From: DATLFQ01 sp035540915
GTDB lineage: Bacteria > Actinomycetota > Acidimicrobiia > Acidimicrobiales > GCA-2861595
Direction of reading: 5' to 3'
NCBI GenBank assembly: GCA_035540915.1
Contig: DATLFQ010000069.1
Location: forward strand, 1-9,466
Length of the DNA: 9,466 bases
Program-made: the position numbers and the translations under genes
The notes under the pieces: model-generated
Seen by the model: the letters and a program-made list of their open reading frames with translations, nothing else
Databases searched by the model: none
What the model was told of the DNA's origin: nothing
Shown: positions 1 through 5,239 of the stretch, piece by piece
Position numbering within the stretch: the first letter of the stretch is position 1
Layout: each line of letters starts with the position of its first letter

Positions 1-495
1 ACCACCACCATCTTCACGTCATGGCGGGTCGGCGTCATCGGCACCGTGGGCACCATCGGCTCCGGCGCCTACCAGCGGGCGGCCGTGAGCCACCGCGCCG
101 GCGTGGAACTGCACTGCTGCGCCTGCCCGGGGTTCGTGGAGTTCGTCGAGCGAGGCGAGACCGACAGCGAGCAGGTCCATGTGCTCGCCGAGCGGCTCCT
201 GGCGCCGCTCCGCCGGGCCGGGGTGGACACGGTGCTCCTCGGCTGCACCCATTATCCCTTCCTCGCCCGCACCATCGGGGACGTGATGGGCAGGGACGTC
301 GTGCTCGTCTCGTCGGCCGAGGAGACGGCGTTCGAGGTACGAGCCATCCTCGACGACACCGGCCTGGTGCGCCGGACCGGGGGGAAGGGCTCGCACCGCT
401 TCGTGTCCTCGGGGGACGTGGCCCTGTTCCGACGCCTCGGGAGCCGCCTGCTCGGCCCCGAGCTGGAGGACGCGGAGGGGTGGGCGTGGCCCTGA
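1..495 (+). CDS. murI: Glutamate racemase, 3' part only (5' end outside window)
   Basis: Glutamate racemase interconverts L- and D-glutamate in the cytoplasm to supply D-Glu for peptidoglycan. The reading frame is open from base 1 to the TGA at 493-495, giving 164 visible residues of a protein usually about 260-280 long, so roughly the first 100 residues, including the first catalytic cysteine, are missing. The visible part starts with the family segment VGVIGTVGTIGSGAY. It also has the second catalytic cysteine in LLGCTHYPFL (visible residue 82, with Thr and His following), which is the racemase C-terminal signature. The ATG at position 46 is internal and is not the start. The stop overlaps the start of the next gene by 10 bp, implying co-transcription and probable translational coupling. 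Identity is secure from motif and synteny. Confidence 0.93.
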   Translation, partial: TTTIFTSWRVGVIGTVGTIGSGAYQRAAVSHRAGVELHCCACPGFVEFVERGETDSEQVHVLAERLLAPLRRAGVDTVLLGCTHYPFLARTIGDVMGRDVVLVSSAEETAFEVRAILDDTGLVRRTGGKGSHRFVSSGDVALFRRLGSRLLGPELEDAEGWAWP

Positions 496-1208
496 CCCTC
501 ACCGTGCTCGGCTGCAGCGGCAGCTACCCGGGACCCGGTGCCGCGTGCAGCGGCTACCTGGTGCGAGGTGGCGGCGCCACCGTGTGGCTCGATGCCGGGT
601 CGGGCACGCTCGCCAACCTCCAGCGCCACGTGGGACTGGGTGACGTCGACGCAGTGGTCCTGTCCCACGAGCACCCCGACCACTGGAGCGACGTGGAGGG
701 CTACCGCGTGGCGTGCGCCTACGGGCTGGGGAGGACCGGCGTCCCCGTCTACGCGCCGGCCGGGCTCGATGCCCGCCTGTCGGCCCCGCCCGGGCCCACG
801 TTCGACTGGCGGGTCGTGGCCGACGGCGACCGGGTGACGGTCGCCGGCCTGGGCCTGCGGTTCTCCCGGACGGACCATCCGCCGGAGACCCTGGCCGTGC
901 GCATCGACGGGGAGGGCCGCTCCTTCGCCTACTCGGCCGACACGGGCCCGGGATGGTCGTTCTCGGCGCTCGGCCCGGGGATCGACCTCGGCCTGTGCGA
1001 GGCCACCTACCTGGACCGCTCGGGTGGACCGCCGTTCCACCTCAGCGCCTCACAGGCCGGCGCGGCGGCCCGCGAGGCCGGCGTCGGCCGCCTCCTGCTC
1101 ACCCACCTGTGGCCGGGGCTGGACCGGGAGGAGAGCCGGTCCGAGGCGTCGGCCGCATACGGTGGACCCGTGGAACTGGCCCGCACGGACGAGACCTACC
1201 CCGTATGA
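486..1208 (+). CDS. MBL-fold metallo-hydrolase, probable cyclic-nucleotide phosphodiesterase (Rv1339-like)
   Basis: A 240-residue metallo-beta-lactamase-fold enzyme. The dinuclear-metal motif HEHPDH is at residues 61-66. Further likely ligands are H131 (TDHPPE), D152 (YSADTG) and H207 (LTHLWPG), so the site looks complete. The N-terminus MALTLTVLGCSGSYPGPGAA is typical of the RNase Z/phosphodiesterase branch of the fold. I chose GTG 486 because GGAGG lies at 474-478, 7-12 bases upstream, and because it begins right at the first beta strand; GTG 480 is the only close alternative. It overlaps murI by 10 bp, and its TGA overlaps the rph ATG (ATGA, 1205-1208). In mycobacteria the gene in this same slot, Rv1339, has been reported to be an atypical class II cAMP phosphodiesterase. 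Transferring that function here is inference from fold and synteny. Hydrolysis of another phosphoester is possible. Confidence 0.85.
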   Translation: MALTLTVLGCSGSYPGPGAACSGYLVRGGGATVWLDAGSGTLANLQRHVGLGDVDAVVLSHEHPDHWSDVEGYRVACAYGLGRTGVPVYAPAGLDARLSAPPGPTFDWRVVADGDRVTVAGLGLRFSRTDHPPETLAVRIDGEGRSFAYSADTGPGWSFSALGPGIDLGLCEATYLDRSGGPPFHLSASQAGAAAREAGVGRLLLTHLWPGLDREESRSEASAAYGGPVELARTDETYPV

Positions 1209-1948
1209 CAACCGAACGCAGCTACGGGCGCAAACCCGACGACCTGCGCCCGATCCGCTTCGAGCGCGACTACACCGACTTCGCCGCCGGCTCGGTGCTG
1301 GCCTGCATGGGCCGGACGCGGGTGCTGTGCACGGCCTCGGTCGAGGAGAACGTACCCCGCTGGATGAGGGGGAGCGGCAAGGGATGGGTCACCGCCGAGT
1401 ACTCCCTGCTGCCCGGCTCCACCACCGAGCGCGTCGGCCGCGAGGCGGTCAAGGGCAAGCAGTCGGGCCGCACCCAGGAGATCCAGCGTCTCATCGGGCG
1501 CAGCCTGCGGGCCGTCACCGACCTCGCCGCCATGGGCGAGGTGTCGGTGGTCCTCGACTGCGACGTGCTGCAGGCCGACGGGGGCACCCGCACGGCCGCC
1601 ATCTGCGGCGCCTACGTGGCCCTCCACGACGCCCTCACCCGGCGGACCCTGGCCAACCCGAACCGGCTCCACCCGATCACCGAGGCCTGCGCGGCAATCT
1701 CCGTGGGCGTGGTCGACACGGTGCCCCTGTTGGATCTCGACTACGCGGAGGACGTGCGGGCCGAGGTCGACATGAACGTGGTGATGACGGCGTCGGGCCG
1801 ATTCGTCGAGGTGCAGGGAACCGCCGAGGGACTGCCGTTCAGCCGGGCCGAGCTCGACGAGCTGCTCGGGCTCGCCGAGCTGGGCATCACCGAGATCCTC
1901 GAGAGCCAGGCCGCCGTGCTGGCCGAGCCGCCCGCGCCCCGCTCCTAG
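1205..1948 (+). CDS. rph: Ribonuclease PH
   Basis: RNase PH is a phosphate-dependent 3'-5' exoribonuclease that trims tRNA 3' extensions and works as a hexameric ring in the cytoplasm. The 247 residues match the usual family length of about 240-250. Recognised segments are the N-terminal GRKPDDLRPIRFERDY, the core GWVTAEYSLLPGST (60-73), the phosphate-site helix GRTQEIQRLIGRSLRA (88-103) and LDCDVLQADGGTRTAAI (117-133). The C-terminal third carries the DMNVVMTASGRFVEVQGTAEG strand pair of the RNase PH fold. The start ATG at 1205 overlaps the previous stop (ATGA), a standard coupling arrangement. rdgB follows after 10 bp, the usual rph-rdgB pairing in actinobacteria. Confidence 0.96.
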   Translation: MTTERSYGRKPDDLRPIRFERDYTDFAAGSVLACMGRTRVLCTASVEENVPRWMRGSGKGWVTAEYSLLPGSTTERVGREAVKGKQSGRTQEIQRLIGRSLRAVTDLAAMGEVSVVLDCDVLQADGGTRTAAICGAYVALHDALTRRTLANPNRLHPITEACAAISVGVVDTVPLLDLDYAEDVRAEVDMNVVMTASGRFVEVQGTAEGLPFSRAELDELLGLAELGITEILESQAAVLAEPPAPRS

Positions 1949-1958
1949 GTCCGCGGCG

Positions 1959-2537
1959 GTGCGACTGGTGGTGGCGTCGGCCAATGCCGACAAGGTGTCG
2001 GAGATCGCCGCCGTCCTCGACGCGGTGGAGCTGCTGCCCCGGCCATCGTGGGTGGGCGAGGTCGTCGAGGACGGGCTCACACTCGAGGACAACGCCCGCA
2101 TCAAGGCCCGGGCCGTCATGGCGGCCACCGGCCGGGCGGCCGTGGCCGACGACACCGGCCTCGAGGTGGCCGCCCTCGGGGGAGCGCCCGGCGTGTACTC
2201 GGCCCGCTATGCCGGTCCCGACGCCACCTACGCCGACAACGTGGCCGCCCTGCTGGGCGCCCTCGACGGCGCGGCCGACCGCACCGCCCGCTTCCGCACG
2301 GTGGCGCTGGCCTGCTTCCCCGACGGCCGCGAGGTGGTGGCCGAAGGGGTGGTGGAAGGCGAGATCGCCACCGCGCCGCGGGGACCCGGAGGCTTCGGGT
2401 ACGACCCCGTCTTCGTGCCCAAGGAGGCCGGCGGGCGGACCTTCGCGGAGATGACGGCCGAGGAGAAGAACGCCGTGTCGCACCGCGGCCGTGCCTTCCG
2501 GGCGCTGGCCGCCCTCCTGGCCGACGAGGAGCCCTGA
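1959..2537 (+). CDS. rdgB: RdgB/HAM1-family XTP/dITP pyrophosphatase
   Basis: This enzyme hydrolyses non-canonical purine triphosphates (XTP, dITP, ITP) to the monophosphate plus pyrophosphate, keeping deaminated bases out of DNA and RNA. The 192-residue product has the N-terminal SANADK nucleotide-binding segment (7-12) and the catalytic DDTGLEV (64-70; the second Asp is the expected general base). It also has PGVYSARYAG, the base-recognition GFGYDP (145-150) and EMTAEEKNAVSHRG (164-177), all in the family order. The GTG start at 1959 puts the first beta strand RLVVASAN directly after the initiator. No convincing Shine-Dalgarno is seen, so re-initiation from rph 10 bp upstream is likely. It is the last gene of the operon. 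Its stop lies only 31 bp from the convergent stop of the DUF1206 gene, with no strong hairpin between them. Confidence 0.96.
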   Translation: MRLVVASANADKVSEIAAVLDAVELLPRPSWVGEVVEDGLTLEDNARIKARAVMAATGRAAVADDTGLEVAALGGAPGVYSARYAGPDATYADNVAALLGALDGAADRTARFRTVALACFPDGREVVAEGVVEGEIATAPRGPGGFGYDPVFVPKEAGGRTFAEMTAEEKNAVSHRGRAFRALAALLADEEP

Positions 2538-2568
2538 CCGGCCCGGCCCAACCGCACCCCGCGGCGGG

Positions 2569-3444
2569 TTATCCCTTCATCAGGCGCCGGTAGCGGGCCT
2601 CGATGAACGAGTACAGCCCGTACATGAACAGGCCCACCGCCACCAGCCCGAGCAGCCAGGGGCCATAGGGCCGGTCGGCCAGGCGGCTCAGGGCGCCGTC
2701 GACGCCGACGGCCTCGTTCGGGTCGTAGCGCACCGCGGCCCGGACGAGGAAGGTGCCGATCAGGCTGTAGACCACGAGCCGGGCGAACAGGCCGGCGGTG
2801 GCCACCGCGACCACCCACTTCTCGGCGGCGGGGCTCATGCGGTGGGTCCTGAGCTTCTCCGTGTACTTGCGGGAGACGGCCCGGTACCCGTTGTAGAGGC
2901 CGCCGGCGATGATGGCGAGGCCCACGACGGCGACCACCACCCGGCCGAAGGGCGCGTGGAGCACCATGGCCGTACGGTCGGCCTCCTTGCTCTGGTCGTC
3001 GCCGTTGGCCCCGACGATGATCCGCACCGTCGTGACGAAGAAGCCCACGTACAGCAGGCCGCGCGCCAGGTCGCCGGCCCGGCGGGTCCAGCCGGAGAAG
3101 TCGCTGCCCTCGCCGTCGGTGTCCAGGATGGCCTCGACCAGGCGCCACGCCGCGTAGCCGGCGAACCCGACGGCCACGGCCACGAGGAGCACCTTGCCGA
3201 GTGGCTGGCTGGCCAGCGAGCCGAGGGCCCCTTCCTTGTCGGCCTTGCGGCCCTTCGATCCGGTGGCGATCCGCAGGGCGAGGGCGCCCACGGTGACGTA
3301 CATCACGCCGCGGGCCACCAGCCCGGCCCGGGCCAGGCCCTCGATCCAGGGGCTGTCGGCCGCCTTGTCGGCGAGGTTCTCGTCGGCGTCCTGACGCTCG
3401 ACCCGGTGCAGGCGGCTGACGTCGTCGGCGGTGAGATCGGTCAC
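2569..3444 (-). CDS. DUF1206-family six-helix membrane protein
   Basis: A 291-residue integral membrane protein built of three copies of a two-helix unit, the hallmark of DUF1206. The first helices begin with an Ala-Arg or Ala-Gly pattern: ARAGLVARGVMYV (38-50), RRAGDLARGLLYV (121-133) and ATAGLFARLVVYS (215-227). The second helices follow PLGKVLLVAVAVGFAGYAAW (81-100), PFGRVVVAVVGLAIIAGGLY (165-184) and PYGPWLLGLVAVGLFMYGLY (259-278). About 40 hydrophilic residues precede helix 1. The biochemical role of the family is not known to me. I chose GTG 3444, because the longer open frame back to 3630 is low-complexity Arg/Ser-rich sequence that would overlap the divergent promoter region. No Shine-Dalgarno precedes it. 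A stress-sigma-like promoter ending about 10 bp upstream would give a nearly leaderless mRNA. TTG 3462 is an alternative start. Confidence 0.88.
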   Translation of the reverse strand: MTDLTADDVSRLHRVERQDADENLADKAADSPWIEGLARAGLVARGVMYVTVGALALRIATGSKGRKADKEGALGSLASQPLGKVLLVAVAVGFAGYAAWRLVEAILDTDGEGSDFSGWTRRAGDLARGLLYVGFFVTTVRIIVGANGDDQSKEADRTAMVLHAPFGRVVVAVVGLAIIAGGLYNGYRAVSRKYTEKLRTHRMSPAAEKWVVAVATAGLFARLVVYSLIGTFLVRAAVRYDPNEAVGVDGALSRLADRPYGPWLLGLVAVGLFMYGLYSFIEARYRRLMKG

Positions 3445-3454
3445 GTCGGCAACT

Positions 3455-3479
3455 GTGCCCAAGAGGCGGGCGGCGGAAC
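3455..3479 (-). promoter_or_regulatory. Candidate SigB/SigF-type promoter for the DUF1206 gene
   Basis: On the minus strand GTTC (3479-3476), a 15-bp spacer and GGGCAC (3460-3455) resemble the actinobacterial stress-sigma consensus GTTT-N14-16-GGGTAT. A start site about 7 bp downstream would fall near 3448, almost at the GTG 3444, in agreement with the absent ribosome-binding site. The match is short and imperfect. Confidence 0.3.
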
Positions 3480-3513
3480 CGCAGCGGGTGGTGGCGGGCA
3501 GAATCGCCCGGCG

Positions 3514-3538
3514 GTTGCAGCCGCGTCCGGGCGGGTAG
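3514..3538 (+). promoter_or_regulatory. Candidate SigB/SigF-type promoter for the small acidic protein gene
   Basis: GTTG (3514-3517), a 15-bp spacer and GGGTAG (3533-3538) match GTTT-N14-16-GGGTAT at most positions. Transcription would begin near 3545, leaving a leader of about 37 nt that contains the AAAGGGG ribosome-binding site. The same spacing occurs in the divergent promoter, which strengthens both slightly. Confidence 0.33.
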
Positions 3539-3581
3539 GACGACGAGGACCAAGAGAGCAGTCGCGAGAAAGGGGTCCACG

Positions 3582-3857
3582 ATGGCCGACGAGGAAGAGA
3601 CGACGCTGGGTGAGCGAGGTCGCCGGGCACCGGACGGCGAAGGCATCTCGGCTCCCACGGCGGCCGAGGGCGGCGGGCCTCCGCAGACCTCGATCTTCGA
3701 CGGGGCCGGCAACGAGAGCGTCGTGGTCCTCGACCAGGACGAGGACGGCCGGGTGGCCGAAGGCGCCGGCGCCACGAAGGCGGACGCGCTCGAGGACGCC
3801 CAGGAGGGCGACACGCTGCTGGGCGACGCGTTCAGCCCCGGCAGCCCGAAGAACTGA
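3582..3857 (+). CDS. Small acidic hypothetical protein
   Basis: I do not recognise this 91-residue protein. It is hydrophilic and strongly acidic, has no cysteine and no membrane segment, and its N-terminal half is rich in Gly, Pro and Glu and probably disordered. The only stretch that looks folded is around residues 36-72: TSIFDGAGNESVVVLDQDED, then GRVAEGAGATKADALEDA. This reads as a short beta hairpin followed by a helix. Support for a real gene comes from AAAGGGG (3569-3575, 6 bases before ATG 3582), a plausible promoter upstream and a perfect terminator-type hairpin 40 bp after the stop. It is also flanked by non-coding DNA on both sides, with no competing gene. A role in stress response is only a guess from the promoter. 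Confidence 0.65.
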   Translation: MADEEETTLGERGRRAPDGEGISAPTAAEGGGPPQTSIFDGAGNESVVVLDQDEDGRVAEGAGATKADALEDAQEGDTLLGDAFSPGSPKN

Positions 3858-3896
3858 GCTCCGCCGGCGCCCACGCGTCGACGTCCGACCGGGTAA

Positions 3897-3922
3897 GAGG
3901 GGCGCTCTCCGGAGCGCCCCTC
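3897..3922. terminator. Bidirectional hairpin terminator with UCCG loop
   Basis: GAGGGGCGCTC (3897-3907) and GAGCGCCCCTC (3912-3922) form a perfect 11-bp stem around TCCG. The stem is closed by C-G, which is the UNCG tetraloop class. It lies between two convergent genes, 39 bp after the small-protein stop and 4 bp beyond the oxidoreductase stop at 3927. Neither side has a clear T-tract, as is common for GC-rich actinobacteria. Confidence 0.75.
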
Positions 3923-3926
3923 GTGC

Positions 3927-4808
3927 TCACTCCGCGTCCGGCCCGGCCGCTTCCCGTCCGCGGGCGTGGGCGATGACGGCCGAGTAGTCGAGGGCGCCGA
4001 GGCCGGCCCGGGCGGCGTCCTCGAACCACGATCGGGCGGCCGCGGCCAGCCTGGGCTCCGCCCCGGCCGCCTCCGCCGCCTCGACCACCAGGCGGAGGTC
4101 CTTGGCGGCGAGGGCCAGCTTGAAGTTGGGGGGATAGCGGTCCGACTCGATGCGGGACCGTTTGCCGCGGGCGGTCGCGCCGATCGGTGAGTCGGCGAGC
4201 ACGTCGAGCACGGCGCCCTGGTCGAGGCCGAAGGCGTCGCCGAGCACCATCGCCTCCGCCAGTCCGGCCATCAGCGCCCCGAGGGTGGAGTTGACGACCA
4301 GCTTCATGGCCGCGCCGGCTCCCAGCGGCCCCAGGTGGTCCACCCGGCCCAGGAGCGCGAGGACGCCACGGTGGCGCTCGACCACCTCGTCGTCACCGCC
4401 GACGAACAACTTCAGGGTGCCGTCGGTCGCCTGGGGGACGCTGCCCAGCACCGGGGCGTCGAGCATCGAGACGCCCGCCGGCAGCCGCGCCGCCACTGAT
4501 CGCACGGCCGCCGGCCCGACGGTGGACATCTCCACCAGGGTGGCGCCGCCTTCCAGTCCGGCGCGCACGCCGTCCCCGCCGAAGACCACCGCCTCCAGCG
4601 CCTCCGGCGTGGCGAGCATGGTGATGACCGTCGCCGCCCCCGCCGCCGCGTCGCGGGGCGAGTCCGCCCACCGGGCGCCCGCGTCGACGAGTGGCGCAGC
4701 CCGAGCCGCCGAGCGGTTCCAGACCGCGACGTCGAGGCCGGCCTCGACGAGGCGGGCTGCCATCGGTGCGCCCATCTGGCCGGTCCCGCAGAATCCGATC
4801 GTCGCCAT
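3927..4808 (-). CDS. NAD(P)-dependent oxidoreductase, beta-hydroxyacid dehydrogenase family
   Basis: A 293-residue cytosolic dehydrogenase of the 3-hydroxyisobutyrate / tartronate semialdehyde reductase / GLYR1 family. The N-terminal Rossmann motif is GFCGTGQMG (5-13). The substrate-side segment DAPVLGSVPQATDGTL (118-133) departs from the usual DAPVSGG..GA..GTL. The catalytic lysine is K169 in GAGAAMKLVVN, with N173 following, and a second conserved pair, K236-D237, lies in FKLALAAKDL. Length is normal. ATG 4808 is chosen because it starts the first beta strand (MATIGFCG). The in-frame extension to 4928 runs into the tRNA-Leu gene and encodes Arg-rich filler. No good Shine-Dalgarno is visible. 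The exact substrate cannot be told from sequence. The gene stands alone between the tRNA and a terminator. Confidence 0.9.
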   Translation of the reverse strand: MATIGFCGTGQMGAPMAARLVEAGLDVAVWNRSAARAAPLVDAGARWADSPRDAAAGAATVITMLATPEALEAVVFGGDGVRAGLEGGATLVEMSTVGPAAVRSVAARLPAGVSMLDAPVLGSVPQATDGTLKLFVGGDDEVVERHRGVLALLGRVDHLGPLGAGAAMKLVVNSTLGALMAGLAEAMVLGDAFGLDQGAVLDVLADSPIGATARGKRSRIESDRYPPNFKLALAAKDLRLVVEAAEAAGAEPRLAAAARSWFEDAARAGLGALDYSAVIAHARGREAAGPDAE

Positions 4809-4889
4809 GCGCCAGTGTGGCTCACCGACGGGTCCTGCCCGGGCGAGGCGGCGGCGGCGACGACGGCCGGGCCGCGGCCGACGAGCTCG

Positions 4890-4971
4890 TGCGGGCGAGA
4901 GGACTCGAACCTCCATGCCTTGCGGCACCGGGACCTAAACCCGGCGCGTCTACCAGTTGCGCCACGCCCGC
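4890..4971 (-). tRNA. tRNA-Leu, anticodon TAG
   Basis: The minus strand folds into a complete 82-nt class II tRNA. The acceptor stem is GCGGGCG/CGCCCGC with discriminator A. The D-arm is GCG-CAACTGGTAGA-CGC and the anticodon arm CCGGG-TTTAGGT-CCCGG, with TAG at the anticodon. The long variable arm is TGCCGCAAGGCAT, and the T-arm has the TTCGAGT loop. The long variable arm together with TAG identifies leucine (CUA/CUN codons). CCA is not encoded. A weak -10-like TAGCCT lies about 19 bp upstream (4990-4995 on the plus strand). Leader and trailer share GAGCTC, allowing the acceptor helix to extend in the precursor. Confidence 0.96.
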
Positions 4972-5070
4972 GAGCTCGGGAGCGCCCCGAGGCTACCGGA
5001 CCCAGGATCGCGCGGATCGTGGGTTCCTCATTTGGATGTATCGGACATTCCTTCCCGGCAGCCACTCAAG

Positions 5071-5100
5071 GTGACCGGGACCTGGGTCGACACCTTTTAG
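5071..5100 (+). promoter_or_regulatory. Weak candidate promoter for the riboswitch-CAP transcript
   Basis: GTGACC (5071-5076) and TTTTAG (5095-5100), with an 18-bp spacer, form the best housekeeping-sigma-like pair just before the aptamer. They sit at the end of a locally AT-richer stretch (5027-5100). A start near 5107 would place the whole aptamer in the leader. The hexamers are poor matches, so this is tentative. Confidence 0.28.
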
Positions 5101-5114
5101 GACAACACCGACCG

Positions 5115-5203
5115 ACGAAACGGCAACCCCGGAGAAATCCGGGCGACGCAAAGCCACGGGCCTTCAGCGAGCGCTGCTCGACAGGTGGCCGGGCTACCGA
5201 CCG
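5115..5203 (+). promoter_or_regulatory. Cyclic-di-GMP class I (GEMM-I) riboswitch aptamer
   Basis: The conserved GEMM-I core is present in order. GGCAA (5122-5126) begins helix P1, in which GGC pairs with GCC 5153-5155. The P1b stem CCCGGA/TCCGGG (5128-5133/5138-5143) is capped by a GAAA tetraloop (5134-5137), the loop that docks into the P2 receptor in this class. The invariant GACGCAAAGCC is at 5145-5155. The second arm has CGG/CCG (5157-5159/5189-5191), an apical stem CGAGC/GCTCG (5168-5172/5176-5180) and the terminal GGGCTACCG (5191-5199). G at 5122 corresponds to the guanine expected for c-di-GMP rather than the adenine of the cGAMP variants. The aptamer lies 36 bp before the start of the CAP-domain gene on the same strand, so it should control that gene. 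Confidence 0.87.
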
Positions 5204-5233
5204 GGGGAGCGCCGAGCTCTCCACTGAGGAGGG
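5204..5233 (+). promoter_or_regulatory. Candidate riboswitch expression platform: anti-SD and competing hairpin
   Basis: Two stems compete for the strand 5217-5222 (CTCTCC). Hairpin A pairs GGGGAGC (5204-5210) with GCTCTCC (5216-5222), loop GCCGA, one G-T pair. Hairpin B pairs CTCTCC (5217-5222) with GGAGGG (5228-5233), loop ACTGA, one G-T pair, and so buries the whole Shine-Dalgarno of GTG 5240. They cannot coexist. Hairpin A begins 4-5 nt after the aptamer core. This points to translational control. Which state ligand favours cannot be decided from sequence. Confidence 0.55.
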
Positions 5234-5239
5234 ATCGCT

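Noticed and set aside
2538..2568. Terminator between rdgB and the DUF1206 gene
   Set aside because: Only a 3-bp CCC/GGG stem can be drawn in the 31-bp gap, too weak to report.
2491..3987. 498-residue plus-strand open frame
   Set aside because: It is antisense to the DUF1206 gene, is low-complexity Gly/Ala/Val/His-rich and has no recognisable motif. It is a GC-rich shadow frame.
4809..4928. N-terminal extension of the oxidoreductase back to position 4928
   Set aside because: It runs through the tRNA-Leu gene and encodes Arg-rich sequence. The Rossmann strand begins exactly at ATG 4808.
5115..5203. Alternative reading as a c-di-AMP (ydaO) or cGAMP-type riboswitch
   Set aside because: The GACGCAAAGCC block and GAAA-capped P1b are GEMM-I features absent from ydaO. 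The guanine at 5122 fits c-di-GMP rather than the adenine of cGAMP variants.
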